This document shows, in pieces, positions 52,587 through 62,093 of a stretch of DNA of 64,000 nt. Each line of letters opens with the position of its first letter. Within the stretch, counting starts at the first letter, position 1. The DNA comes from an uncultured Campylobacter sp. (lineage in GTDB: Bacteria; Campylobacterota; Campylobacteria; Campylobacterales; Campylobacteraceae): positions 87,534 to 151,533 of the forward strand of contig NZ_CALIMS010000005.1 of the NCBI RefSeq assembly GCF_938045345.1, given 5' to 3'. The notes beneath the pieces are model-generated. The model did not search any database and had not been told where the DNA came from. It was given only the letters and a program-made list of their open reading frames with translations. Position numbers and translations under genes: made by a program.

Positions 52587-55034
52587 ATGCCTTACGATAG
52601 TAAAAGTATTGAGCTTAAATGGCAGAAAATTTGGGATAAAGAGGGAGTTTTTGAGCCTAAGGACGATTATAGCCTGCCTAAAAAATATATCCTTTCGATG
52701 TTTCCCTACCCAAGCGGCCGCATCCACATGGGGCACGTGCGAAACTATAGCATCGGCGACGCACTGAGTCGCTATTATAGGCTGCGCGGATACAACGTGC
52801 TTCAGCCGATCGGCTTTGATAGCTTCGGAATGCCTGCGGAAAATGCGGCGATCAAACACGGCATTCACCCTAAAACTTGGACTTACGAAAATATCGATTA
52901 TATGAAAAATGAGCTGCACCGCCTGGGTTTTAGCTTTTCGGCTCGCCGTATGCTCGCTACCTCCGATCCGCTTTATACGCGCTGGGAGCAGGAATTTTTC
53001 ATCAAACTTTTTGAAAAAGGACTCATCTACAGAAAAAGCGCCGTGGTAAATTGGTGCGAGCACGATCAGACGGTTCTTGCCAACGAGCAGGTTGAGGAGG
53101 GCAGGTGCTGGCGCTGCGGCAATGAGGTCGTGCAAAAGCAGATGCCTGGCTACTACCTAAAAATCACCGCCTACGCGCAGGAGCTTTTGGATTGCCTAAA
53201 ACAGCTTGAGGGCAAGTGGCCCGCTCAGGTGCTTACGATGCAGGAAAACTGGATCGGACGCAGCGAGGGTTTGGAATTTAGCTTTAAATTTGACGAGCAA
53301 AGCAGCGCCAAACTTGGCGGCATCGAGGGCTTTAAGGTCTTTACGACGCGCCCCGATACGATCTATGGCATGAGCTACGCGGCGCTTGCGCCGGAACACG
53401 AGGTTGTAAAGAGGCTTTTGGATGAAGGCTTACTCGACGTGGAAGCTACGGCGAAGGTGAGAGAAATTTTAAATCAAAGCCCGCGCGAGCGCCAAGCAAG
53501 CGATAAAGACGGCGTGAGCCTCGGAATCAGCGTGCTTCATCCGCTAAACGGCAAAAAGATCCCCGTTTGGACCGCAAATTTCGTCCTAGCAGAATACGGC
53601 GGCGGCGCGGTTATGGCGGTGCCTGCGCACGATGAGAGAGACTTCGAGTTTGCGAAGAAATTTAACCTGCCGATCATTCAAAGCATCGTTCCAAAAAGCG
53701 GCGATTGCGACGCTAGCAAAGCTTACGTAGAGAGCGGAGTTTTGGTAAATTCCGAAGAGTTTAGCGGCATGGATAGCGAGAGGGCAAAAAGCGCCGTCAT
53801 CTCAAAATTTGAAGAGCTAGGGCTTGGGCGTCGCGTGGTAAATTTTAAACTGCGCGATTGGGGAGTGAGCCGCCAGCGCTACTGGGGCGCGCCGATCCCG
53901 ATGATCCACTGCCCAAAATGCGGGCTCGTAAGCGAAGAAATTTCAAATCTGCCCGTAGAGCTTCCGCAGGATATTAAGATCACTGGCAAAGGCAATCCGC
54001 TAGACGCGCATCCTAGCTGGAAGTTTTGCAAATGCCCTAAATGCGGCGGCGACGCGGTGCGCGAGACCGATACGCTCGATACATTTTTTGAAAGCTCGTG
54101 GTACTTCGCGCGCTACGCAAGCGACGAGCGGACGTGGCGGCAGCGAGCGTTTGACGAGCAAAGCGTGAACTACTGGATGAACGTCGATCAGTATATCGGC
54201 GGCATTGAGCACGCGATTTTGCACCTTTTATATGCGAGATTTTTCCAAAAGGCTCTTCGCGACATAGGCTATCTGCGCGATAGCGAGCCGTTTGAGCGGC
54301 TGCTAACCCAGGGTATGGTGCTAAAAGATGGCGCAAAGATGAGCAAAAGCAAGGGAAATACCGTCGATCCCGATGATATTATCGAGAGATACGGCGCCGA
54401 TACGGCGAGACTTTTTATACTTTTTGCCGCGCCTCCTCAAAAGGAGCTTGAGTGGAACGACAGCGCGGTAGAGGGCGCGTATAAATTTCTTAGCCGCCTC
54501 TACGATCGCGCCGAAAATGCTTATGCTACTGATAAAATTCCGCAGATCGACCACGCCGCTTTAAACAAAGAGGAAAAATACGCCCGCCTCAAAGTTTACG
54601 AGGCGCTTAAGAAATCACAGCAGGTTTATGAGAGCAGCTTTGCTTTTAATACCCTAATCGCCGCGTGTATGGAGGCGCTAAACGCCCTAAACGCGCAGAG
54701 CAACAAAGACGTATTCACCGAGGGTTACTTTGTGATTTTAAACCTGCTCGAGCCTATCGTGCCGCACATCTGCGCCGAGCTTAGCGAGAAGCTGTTTAAG
54801 AGGCAGAATTTCGGCGAACTGCGAGTTTGCGAAGAGGTATTCGAAAGCGATACTATTAAACTTGCCGTCACGATTAACGGCAAAAAACGCGCCGAGTTTG
54901 AAGCGGATGCAGGCCTAAGCGAGGGCGAAATTTTGAGCCTTGCGAAGCAAAACTGCGCTAAATGGCTAGAGGGCAAGAGCATCGTAAAAGAAATTTACGT
55001 CAAAAACAAGCTCGTAAATTTGGTGGTAAAGTAG
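52587..55034 (+). CDS. leuS: Leucyl-tRNA synthetase
   Basis: 815 residues. Class I signature FPYPSGRIHMGHVRNY with HMGH at 47-50. The CP1 editing domain holds FTTRPDTIYG and AVPAHDERD, and KMSKSKGNTVDP lies near residue 585. Zinc-ribbon Cys pairs (CPKCG, CPKCGG) are present near 440-490. Full family length. The ATG follows AGGAGCG. Confidence 0.96.
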   Translation: MPYDSKSIELKWQKIWDKEGVFEPKDDYSLPKKYILSMFPYPSGRIHMGHVRNYSIGDALSRYYRLRGYNVLQPIGFDSFGMPAENAAIKHGIHPKTWTYENIDYMKNELHRLGFSFSARRMLATSDPLYTRWEQEFFIKLFEKGLIYRKSAVVNWCEHDQTVLANEQVEEGRCWRCGNEVVQKQMPGYYLKITAYAQELLDCLKQLEGKWPAQVLTMQENWIGRSEGLEFSFKFDEQSSAKLGGIEGFKVFTTRPDTIYGMSYAALAPEHEVVKRLLDEGLLDVEATAKVREILNQSPRERQASDKDGVSLGISVLHPLNGKKIPVWTANFVLAEYGGGAVMAVPAHDERDFEFAKKFNLPIIQSIVPKSGDCDASKAYVESGVLVNSEEFSGMDSERAKSAVISKFEELGLGRRVVNFKLRDWGVSRQRYWGAPIPMIHCPKCGLVSEEISNLPVELPQDIKITGKGNPLDAHPSWKFCKCPKCGGDAVRETDTLDTFFESSWYFARYASDERTWRQRAFDEQSVNYWMNVDQYIGGIEHAILHLLYARFFQKALRDIGYLRDSEPFERLLTQGMVLKDGAKMSKSKGNTVDPDDIIERYGADTARLFILFAAPPQKELEWNDSAVEGAYKFLSRLYDRAENAYATDKIPQIDHAALNKEEKYARLKVYEALKKSQQVYESSFAFNTLIAACMEALNALNAQSNKDVFTEGYFVILNLLEPIVPHICAELSEKLFKRQNFGELRVCEEVFESDTIKLAVTINGKKRAEFEADAGLSEGEILSLAKQNCAKWLEGKSIVKEIYVKNKLVNLVVK

Positions 55035-55040
55035 GCGAAG

Positions 55041-55580
55041 ATGAGAAAAGCTTTAACCATTTTTTGTTTGATTTTTTTAATCGGCTGCGGCTACAAGCCC
55101 GTTTCAAGGATTGCAAAAGAGACGATGAGTGGAAGCGTATTTGTGGATGTGATGATGAGCAAGACCGATCCGCAAAACACTGTCGCGATCAAAGATGCGA
55201 TCAGGCAGGGTATAGTTCAGCGCCTAGGGATGAGCCTTTCGGATAAAAACTCGGCGCAGACGATTGTAGTAGCGAGCATAAAAAGCCTAAGCTTTAGCGA
55301 GCTTTCATACGATCAGTTCGGCTACGTCACTAGCTACCGCGCAAATCTCATCGTAAATTTTAGCACCAAGCTTAAAAACGGCGAGGTTTTCAGCAAGGAT
55401 TGCGTGGGCGATTACGATTTTAAAGTTAGCCGCCTAGTCAAAAATAGCTACGATACGAGCTCGATCATTAGCGATAAGGACCGCTACAAGGCGATCGAAA
55501 ATGCCTCCGCGCAGGCGTTTGACGAGTTTATTTCGGCGCTTGCGATTAGGGGATTCAGACTTGAGCGGGCACAGCATTAA
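55041..55580 (+). CDS. lptE: LPS-assembly lipoprotein (LptE-like)
   Basis: 179 residues. The signal peptide ends in the lipobox LIGC (C16) with GYKP following, typical of LptE. The body has the mixed alpha/beta pattern of the family (VFVDVMMSK...IKDAIRQGIVQRLG). It is expected to plug LptD in the outer membrane during LPS export. LptE is poorly conserved, so the call rests on the lipobox, GYxPV start, length and the leuS-lptE-folC order. Confidence 0.78.
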   Translation: MRKALTIFCLIFLIGCGYKPVSRIAKETMSGSVFVDVMMSKTDPQNTVAIKDAIRQGIVQRLGMSLSDKNSAQTIVVASIKSLSFSELSYDQFGYVTSYRANLIVNFSTKLKNGEVFSKDCVGDYDFKVSRLVKNSYDTSSIISDKDRYKAIENASAQAFDEFISALAIRGFRLERAQH

Positions 55581-57162
55581 AGAATTTTTGCAAAATCGCC
55601 CGATTTATTACAAAAAAATCGACTATGAGCGCTTCCCACGGGCGTATGCTGCCATTAAAGATAAAATTCCGCTCAAAAACGTCATCCAGATCATCGGCAC
55701 CAATGGTAAGGGCAGCACCGGGCGGTTTTTGGCTAATGCGATCGCCGCAGCGGGCTTTAACGTCGGGCACTACACCAGCCCGCATGTTTTTAGGCTCAAC
55801 GAGCGCATCTATCTAGGCGGACGCATCGCGCAAAGCCCTGTTTTTGCGTTAAATTCAGGCGCTTCAAATTTTAAAAACGAGCAAAATTCCGCTTCGGCGT
55901 CAAATTTTACGGAAAAACAAAATTCCGCAAAGATGCAAAATTTTGCGAGCAGAGAAAATTCCGCCTCTCAAATTTCTATTTCTAATTTGCAAAATTCCAT
56001 CACGCAGGATTTGCATAGCAAGCAGAATTCCGCCCTGCAAAGCTTCGTTTCTACCACACGAAATTTTTGTAGCGAGCAGAATTTTATCGGGCGAAATTCC
56101 ATAGATACGCAAAATTCTGCTTCTACACAAAATTTATGGAATTCTCAAGATCTCAAATTGCCGTCTGGGCAAAATTTCAAATTCTCGCCGGAGCAAAATT
56201 TTAAATCCGCTCAAAGCTCGCTTCCCATTTCGCTAGGGCGCGATGCTACGGATGAGGAGCTTGATTTCGCGCATGAGTTTTTGCAAGAGAGCTTGCCCGC
56301 GGAGTTTAAAGATAGCCTGTCGTATTTTGAGTATCTCACTCTTGCGGCGGCAGTGCTTTTTAGGGATTGCGATTACTGCGTGATCGAGGCGGGGATGGGC
56401 GGCGAGTTTGACGCTACGTCGAGCTTCGGGCGCATGCTGTCGCTTTTTACACCGATCGGCACCGATCATTTGGGCATGCTAGGACAAAATCTAGAGCAGA
56501 TCGCCCACACCAAGCTCATTACGATGGATAAGGAGGCGATTTTAAGCGATGAGATGAGCGAGGTTCCGCTTCGTATCGCAAGGCAGATCGCAGAGCAAAA
56601 AGGAACTCATTTGAGGTTTGCAACAGAGCTTTTAAGCAAGAGCGAGCAAGCGCAGATCGCGGAGTTTTGCGCGCACAATAATATGCCTAAATTTCAAATT
56701 TCAAATTTAGCCCTAGCGCTTGCTGCGATGAAATTTTTAAATTTGAAATTTGAAATTTCACAGCTGCTGCCTCTAAATTTACGCGGCAGGATGGAAGTTT
56801 TGGCGCCAAATTTACGCGTGGATGTCGGACACAACGAGCTTGCGGCACAGCAAATCGCCCGCGAAATTACCGAAATCTACGGGGGCAGAAAGATCGTGTT
56901 GATTTACAACGCTTTTGCCGATAAAGACGTAGCCGCGGTGCTACGGACTTTAGCACCCGTGATAGAGCGCGTAGAGATCTTTAACTACGAGGTTGCGGAT
57001 CGCGAAATGGCGGCAGAGGCGATAATCCGTGCGCTTGACGCGCTTAAAATTCGGCATTCGCCGTTTCGTGGTGAGCTTAGAGCGGACGAGGAGTATTTGG
57101 TTTTTGGCTCGTTTCATTTGGTAGAAAATTTCATTTTATGGCTTGAGGCGCGCCGTGGCTAA
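55561..57162 (+). CDS. folC: Folylpolyglutamate / dihydrofolate synthase with an Asn-rich insertion
   Basis: 533 residues from TTG 55561 (LSGHSIKEFLQNRP), preferred over 55501 because the earlier codons only overlap lptE. Mur-ligase-type ATP site GTNGKGST at 46-53, then HYTSPHVFRLNERI, EAGMGGEFDATS, GTDHLGMLG and the C-terminal domain (LNLRGRMEVL ... VDVGHNELAAQQI). About 125 residues (95-220) between RIYLGGRIA and LGRDATDEELDFAHEF form a QNSA/QNF-rich repeat insert not seen in ordinary FolC (about 390 residues). All catalytic motifs flank it intact. Confidence 0.9.
   Translation: MSGHSIKEFLQNRPIYYKKIDYERFPRAYAAIKDKIPLKNVIQIIGTNGKGSTGRFLANAIAAAGFNVGHYTSPHVFRLNERIYLGGRIAQSPVFALNSGASNFKNEQNSASASNFTEKQNSAKMQNFASRENSASQISISNLQNSITQDLHSKQNSALQSFVSTTRNFCSEQNFIGRNSIDTQNSASTQNLWNSQDLKLPSGQNFKFSPEQNFKSAQSSLPISLGRDATDEELDFAHEFLQESLPAEFKDSLSYFEYLTLAAAVLFRDCDYCVIEAGMGGEFDATSSFGRMLSLFTPIGTDHLGMLGQNLEQIAHTKLITMDKEAILSDEMSEVPLRIARQIAEQKGTHLRFATELLSKSEQAQIAEFCAHNNMPKFQISNLALALAAMKFLNLKFEISQLLPLNLRGRMEVLAPNLRVDVGHNELAAQQIAREITEIYGGRKIVLIYNAFADKDVAAVLRTLAPVIERVEIFNYEVADREMAAEAIIRALDALKIRHSPFRGELRADEEYLVFGSFHLVENFILWLEARRG
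55850..56215 (+). repeat. In-frame CAAAATTCCGC repeat array inside folC
   Basis: CAAAATTCCGC, AGAATTCCGC and CAAAATTTT words recur every 20 to 45 bases, always in the folC frame, encoding QNSA, QNF and ENSA peptides (about 15 copies). The spacers are unrelated to each other. Confidence 0.8.
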
Positions 57163-58048
57163 AACTAAACTCACCCTAAGCGATCACTTCGGCACCAAGA
57201 CGCTGTATTTTGGCGAAAATTTTAGATTTCAACTTAAAATTTTATCCGCGTTTTTTGTAATTTTTCTGCTCGTTCTGTTTTTTGCGATCTTTAAACTCGC
57301 GAGCGACCGATCAAATTTAAAGGAGCTAAACAAAACCCTATACGCCGAAAATCTCGCGCTAAAAGAGCAAAATATCGCGCTTGAGAGCAAAAATGAGGAG
57401 GTGCTTGCCAAGCTGGACGGACGCGAGGACGATGGAGGGGGGCTGGATAGTGATATCCAGGTAATGCTTGCGATGAATGAGATGAAAAAGGAGCGCAAAA
57501 AGGGCTCCGGCGCGCACATCGCAGCTAGCGAAAAAACGGCGAGCGCGATTCTTAGCGCTGTGCCTAACGGACTTCCGATGCAGTATCGCGGCGTTACTAG
57601 CCCTTTTGGGATGCGCACTCATCCAATCAGCGGCGTTATGAGGATGCACCACGGCATCGACTTGCGAGCGAGCGAGGGCACTCCGGTGTTTGCGACGGCA
57701 GAGGGCTTCGTGCAGTTTGCAGGTGGCAGTGGTAGCGGATATGGAATTTTGGTGATTCTATCGCACAATTACGGTTTTGAGACTCGCTACGGCCACCTTA
57801 GCTCCGCGGTCGTAACGCCCGGTTCTTGGGTTAAAAAGGGCGATCTTATCGGCTATAGCGGTAACACCGGCTATAGCACCGGTCCACACCTGCATTACGA
57901 AGTTAGGTTTTTGGCTCAAAGCGTCGATCCTGCAAATTTTATGAGCTGGAACGCGCAGAATTTCAAAAATATCTCGACCTTGGAGCCTAACGTATCGTGG
58001 CAGGAGATCGCAAACGTCGTGCAGCACCAGATCGAAAGGTTTAAATAA
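57155..58048 (+). CDS. M23 peptidase (cell-shape LD-/DD-endopeptidase type)
   Basis: 297 residues from GTG 57155 behind TGAGG. A TTG four codons earlier is possible. One N-terminal helix (~30-50), a coiled coil (~55-95), and an M23 domain (~145-260) with intact zinc motifs: FGMRTHPISGVMRMHHGIDL (H-x3-D) and PHLHYEVR (HxH). Unlike the EnvC-like protein it should be active. It matches, by order after folC and before mfd, the C. jejuni M23 protein tied to helical shape (recalled as Pgp3). It overlaps folC by 8 bp and mfd by 1 bp. Confidence 0.88.
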   Translation: MAKTKLTLSDHFGTKTLYFGENFRFQLKILSAFFVIFLLVLFFAIFKLASDRSNLKELNKTLYAENLALKEQNIALESKNEEVLAKLDGREDDGGGLDSDIQVMLAMNEMKKERKKGSGAHIAASEKTASAILSAVPNGLPMQYRGVTSPFGMRTHPISGVMRMHHGIDLRASEGTPVFATAEGFVQFAGGSGSGYGILVILSHNYGFETRYGHLSSAVVTPGSWVKKGDLIGYSGNTGYSTGPHLHYEVRFLAQSVDPANFMSWNAQNFKNISTLEPNVSWQEIANVVQHQIERFK

Positions 58049-61008
58049 TGCAAGCCGAGGTTTACGAATACTTTTTGCAAAACCAAAAAGAGCTTTTGAT
58101 CTGCGAGGACGATAAAGAGGCTGCGGCGTGCGAGCAGGTGCTTAAATTTATGGGCTACGCGACCTTTTACCTGCCCGATTTTAGAGCGAGCTTCGGCGAG
58201 GATCTGCGCAGCTACATGGGTGAGCTTGCGGGTATCAGCACCGCTCTTAGCGCGTTTTACAAAGCAAGCGGCAAAAAAATTTTAATCTCGCCCGTCCGCA
58301 CGATCCTAAATAAACTCCCCGCCGCAAGCCATCTGCGCCCGCTAAATTTAAAATTGGGGGCTGAGTTAAACTTAAGCGAGCTGAAAGATGAAATTTTACG
58401 CCTGGGATACGACGTGCGCGACATCGTCGAAAGTATGGGCGAGGTTAGCTTCCGTGGCGAGGTCATCGATATTTTTTCGGTAGGGAGCGAAAGCGCGGTT
58501 AGAATTCTACTCGACGGCGAGAGGGTTGAGAGTATCAGGCGCTTTGACGTTGCGACGCAAAAAAGCGAAAAAGATGAGCTTGCGCAGACCGAGATAGCGC
58601 CGTTTTTGGCAAATTTAAGCGAGGACGAGTTTGAAAGCGTGAGCGAAAAGATATCGCGCGCGGATAGCGACGCGCTAGCGCGCGATCTGGGCTCACTCGG
58701 GTTTTGGTTCATCGAGGGCTTCGTAGATTACACGAGCGCGTTTGATTGCGTCTTGCTGCACGAGATCAAAAAGGATGAAATTTTTTCCGAGCGCAATTTG
58801 GATTTTTTAGACGCGATCGAGGTACTGCCCGCGGCGCGTAAATTTAAAGACCTCGCCGTGACGCCGTCGCAGGAATTTTTTGAATTTCACCACAGCGAGG
58901 CTATCACGCTAATCGCGCGAAACGACGCGCTGCTCGCGCCGTTTGATCTTAGCGGATTTAGCAATATCGAAATTTTACGCGAGAATTTCGTCGTAAATTT
59001 AATAAGCGCCGAGCGGATCATCCTTTCGCTAAACAAAGCGGCGCCTAAAAAGCGCGTGCGAAGATCGAGCCTGGCTCTGGATGAGCTAAACGTGGGCGAT
59101 TTTGTCGTTCACGAAGATCACGGTATCGCTAAATTTAACGGGCTTGAGCTCATCGAGGTGATGGGGCGCAGCAAGGAGTTCGTATCCCTGCTCTACGAGG
59201 GCGGCGACAAGCTGCTGCTGCCGGTAGAGTATCTAAACAAGATCGATCGCTACGTAGCAAGCGGTGGCGCAGTGAGCTTGGATCATCTGGGCAGGGCGAG
59301 CTTTTGCAAAATCAAAGAGCGAGTGCGCGAAAAGCTCTTCGCGATCGCTTCAAAGATCATCGCACTGGCGGCAAAGCGCGAGCTGGTGCGGGGGCTCGTC
59401 ATAAAAAACGAAAGCGCGGATTATGCGAAATTTCTAAGCGCAAGCGGCTTTAGCTACACGAGCGATCAGCAAAAGGCGGTGGACGCGATTTTGGCGGATC
59501 TACAAAGCGGCAAGGTGATGGATCGCTTGCTTAGCGGCGATGTGGGTTTTGGAAAGACCGAGGTTGCGATGAATGCGATATTTGCCTGCATCCGCAGCGG
59601 TCATTCGGTGCTGTTTTTCGTACCTACGACGCTACTTAGCTCGCAGCATTACGCCACGCTTAGCGAGCGTTTTAGGGAGTTTGAAATTCCCGTTTTCAAG
59701 CTCGATCGCTTTAGCAGCGCGAGGCAAAAGAGTGAAATTTTAAAGCGTCTGCAAAGCGGCGAGGCGATCGTCGTGGTCGGGACGCACTCGCTTTTAAATT
59801 TAAACCCCGCAAATTTAGGGCTTATAATCATCGATGAGGAGCATAAATTCGGCGTTAAGCAAAAGGAGCGGCTCAAAGAGAAAAGCGCCACCTCGCACCT
59901 GCTTAGTATGTCTGCAACGCCGATACCGCGCAGCCTGAATATGGCGCTAAGCTCGATTAAAAGCTACTCTACGCTGCTTAGTCCGCCGCAGGACCGCCTG
60001 GACGTGCGCACCTTCGTCAAGCAGTGGGACGAAAAGATCATAAAAGAGGCGATCTCGCGCGAGTTGCGACGCGGCGGGCAGATTTTTTACGTCCATAACC
60101 ACATCGCGACGATGCAAAGCGCCAAAAAGAAGCTGCTTGAAATTTTGCCGAGCCTTAAAATTTTAATTCTACACTCCAAGATCGACGCTAAAACTACGGA
60201 GGATGAAATTTTAAAATTTGTAGCGGGCGGATACGATCTACTGCTTTGCACCAGCATCGTAGAAAGCGGCATTCATATGCCGCGCGTAAATACGATCATC
60301 GTCGAAAACGCCGATAAATTCGGTATCGCCGATCTGCACCAGCTGCGCGGTCGCGTCGGGCGCAGCAATAAGCAGGGCTTTTGCTACTTTTTGATCGAGG
60401 ATAAAACCGCTCTTACGCAGGACGCGCTAAAACGGCTCGTAGCGCTTGAGAGCAACTCATTTTTGGGTAGCGGCTCGGTGCTGGCGTATCACGATCTGGA
60501 GATTCGCGGCGGCGGAAACCTGCTTGGAGAGGCGCAGAGCGGGCATATCGAAGCGATCGGCTACTCGCTTTATCTAAAGATGCTCGAAGAGGAGATCGGC
60601 AAGCTGCTAAGCAGAAAGAGCGCCACTGCGAGCGTGGAGCTTAAAATTTCGGTAAACGCCTTTTTGAACTCGGAATTTATCAGAGAGGATCGCCTGCGCT
60701 TGGATCTTTACAGGCGGCTTAGCAAGTGCGCCGAGGCGGGCGAAGTGCTTGAAATTTTCGGCGAGATCGAGGACCGCTTCGGGCGCGCGGACATTTACAC
60801 TAAGCAATTTATCGACGTGATGATGATTAAGGTTTTGGCTACGAAGCTTGGCTTGCGCGTGATTTCGAGCATGGACGAAAATATCTTAATCACTCTTGCA
60901 AATGGCGATAAGGTGCGATTAAAGGCACAGACGCGCGACGATGACGACGTGATAAGCGAAATTTTGATCTATCTGCGAAGGGAGCTAAAAAATGCGAACT
61001 TGCGATGA
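58048..61008 (+). CDS. mfd: Transcription-repair coupling factor
   Basis: 986 residues. Removes stalled RNA polymerase and recruits UvrA. The RNA-polymerase-interacting domain starts at DELNVGDFVVHEDHGIAKF. The translocase has Walker A GDVGFGKTEVA (~500), DEEH (~596), SATPIPRSL, and TRG motifs with QLRGRVGRSNKQGFCY. A C-terminal TRCF domain ends the protein. Length agrees with Campylobacter Mfd. It overlaps the M23 gene by one base and the DUF815 gene by 17 bp. Confidence 0.95.
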   Translation: MQAEVYEYFLQNQKELLICEDDKEAAACEQVLKFMGYATFYLPDFRASFGEDLRSYMGELAGISTALSAFYKASGKKILISPVRTILNKLPAASHLRPLNLKLGAELNLSELKDEILRLGYDVRDIVESMGEVSFRGEVIDIFSVGSESAVRILLDGERVESIRRFDVATQKSEKDELAQTEIAPFLANLSEDEFESVSEKISRADSDALARDLGSLGFWFIEGFVDYTSAFDCVLLHEIKKDEIFSERNLDFLDAIEVLPAARKFKDLAVTPSQEFFEFHHSEAITLIARNDALLAPFDLSGFSNIEILRENFVVNLISAERIILSLNKAAPKKRVRRSSLALDELNVGDFVVHEDHGIAKFNGLELIEVMGRSKEFVSLLYEGGDKLLLPVEYLNKIDRYVASGGAVSLDHLGRASFCKIKERVREKLFAIASKIIALAAKRELVRGLVIKNESADYAKFLSASGFSYTSDQQKAVDAILADLQSGKVMDRLLSGDVGFGKTEVAMNAIFACIRSGHSVLFFVPTTLLSSQHYATLSERFREFEIPVFKLDRFSSARQKSEILKRLQSGEAIVVVGTHSLLNLNPANLGLIIIDEEHKFGVKQKERLKEKSATSHLLSMSATPIPRSLNMALSSIKSYSTLLSPPQDRLDVRTFVKQWDEKIIKEAISRELRRGGQIFYVHNHIATMQSAKKKLLEILPSLKILILHSKIDAKTTEDEILKFVAGGYDLLLCTSIVESGIHMPRVNTIIVENADKFGIADLHQLRGRVGRSNKQGFCYFLIEDKTALTQDALKRLVALESNSFLGSGSVLAYHDLEIRGGGNLLGEAQSGHIEAIGYSLYLKMLEEEIGKLLSRKSATASVELKISVNAFLNSEFIREDRLRLDLYRRLSKCAEAGEVLEIFGEIEDRFGRADIYTKQFIDVMMIKVLATKLGLRVISSMDENILITLANGDKVRLKAQTRDDDDVISEILIYLRRELKNANLR

Positions 61009-61975
61009 GAATATCAAAAAAAGCGGGAGCAAAAGCGGGAGCGAAGATTTAAATTTGGACGCGGCGAGCGGTTTAAATTTAGCGCCGCAGGCCGTCCTAA
61101 AAAGCGCGCAAAGCGGCGCCCGCGAACAAATTTACTTTAGCGATTTTAGCGCGATTGATTGGCATGCGGCACAGGTCGCCGTATTTCGCGCGAATAAAAA
61201 GGCGCTAAAAATCGTTCGTGATATCGATTTCACGGGTATTGACGCGCTTGTGGGGCTAGAGAGCCAAAAATCGGCTCTTATAAAAAACACGGACGCCTTC
61301 CTGCGCGGCTGCAGCGCCAACCACGCACTACTATGGGGCGAGAGCGGCTGCGGCAAATCAAGCCTTGCGAAGGCGGTTTTTTCTAAATTTATCCCGCAAG
61401 GTCTTAAGATCATCGAGATCGGCAGGGATGATCTGGGCTATCTCGTGGAGATAATCGACGCGGTTCGCGAAACAAATTTTAAATTTATCATCTTTTGCGA
61501 CGATTTGAGCTTCGAGCTCGGCGAGAGCGGTTACAAGCACCTAAAACCGCTGCTTGAAGGATCCTTAGAGCGCGCGCCGCGCAACGTGCTGATGTATGCG
61601 ACGTCCAACCGCCGCCACATCGTAGGCGAATGCGCAAGCGATAACGACGCCGCGCAGATCAGCCGCGGCGAGCTGCATCTAAGCGACGCGGCGAACGAGC
61701 GAATCAGCCTTAGCGAGCGCTTTGGGCTGCAGCTAAGCTTTTACGGCGGGAGCATGGGGGAGTATTTAGGGATCGTAGATGCCTATTTTGCGGCTGCGCA
61801 AGGTATGAGCGTGGCGGAATTTCGCTTGAGCTTTGCTGCAAATTTAGACGCGCTGCACGCAAAGGCGCGGGAGTTTGCGATGCTTCGCACAAGCCGCAGC
61901 GGCCGCGCAGCAAAGCAATTTTTCTTGAGCTTTGGCGAGGAATTTTTTGCAAATTTAAAAGGCGGCGGCAGATGA
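60992..61975 (+). CDS. DUF815 family AAA ATPase
   Basis: 327 residues. DALVGLESQKSALIKNT is the family lead-in, then Walker A WGESGCGKSSL (~113-123), Walker B FIIFCDDLSFE and sensor YATSNRRHIV, all typical of DUF815 (PF05673). Its cellular role is unknown. The N-terminal ~45 residues are Ser/Gly/Asn-rich. It overlaps mfd by 17 bp. Confidence 0.9.
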   Translation: MRTCDENIKKSGSKSGSEDLNLDAASGLNLAPQAVLKSAQSGAREQIYFSDFSAIDWHAAQVAVFRANKKALKIVRDIDFTGIDALVGLESQKSALIKNTDAFLRGCSANHALLWGESGCGKSSLAKAVFSKFIPQGLKIIEIGRDDLGYLVEIIDAVRETNFKFIIFCDDLSFELGESGYKHLKPLLEGSLERAPRNVLMYATSNRRHIVGECASDNDAAQISRGELHLSDAANERISLSERFGLQLSFYGGSMGEYLGIVDAYFAAAQGMSVAEFRLSFAANLDALHAKAREFAMLRTSRSGRAAKQFFLSFGEEFFANLKGGGR

Positions 61976-62093
61976 ATACGGCACGCGAATTTAAATTTGG
62001 CGTAAATTTTATCGCGGTAGCGAAATACGTGCGACAAACTGCCGCTACTGCGCGAAATTTTAAAAACGCTGCTAGAAATTTCGGAGGCGCGAA

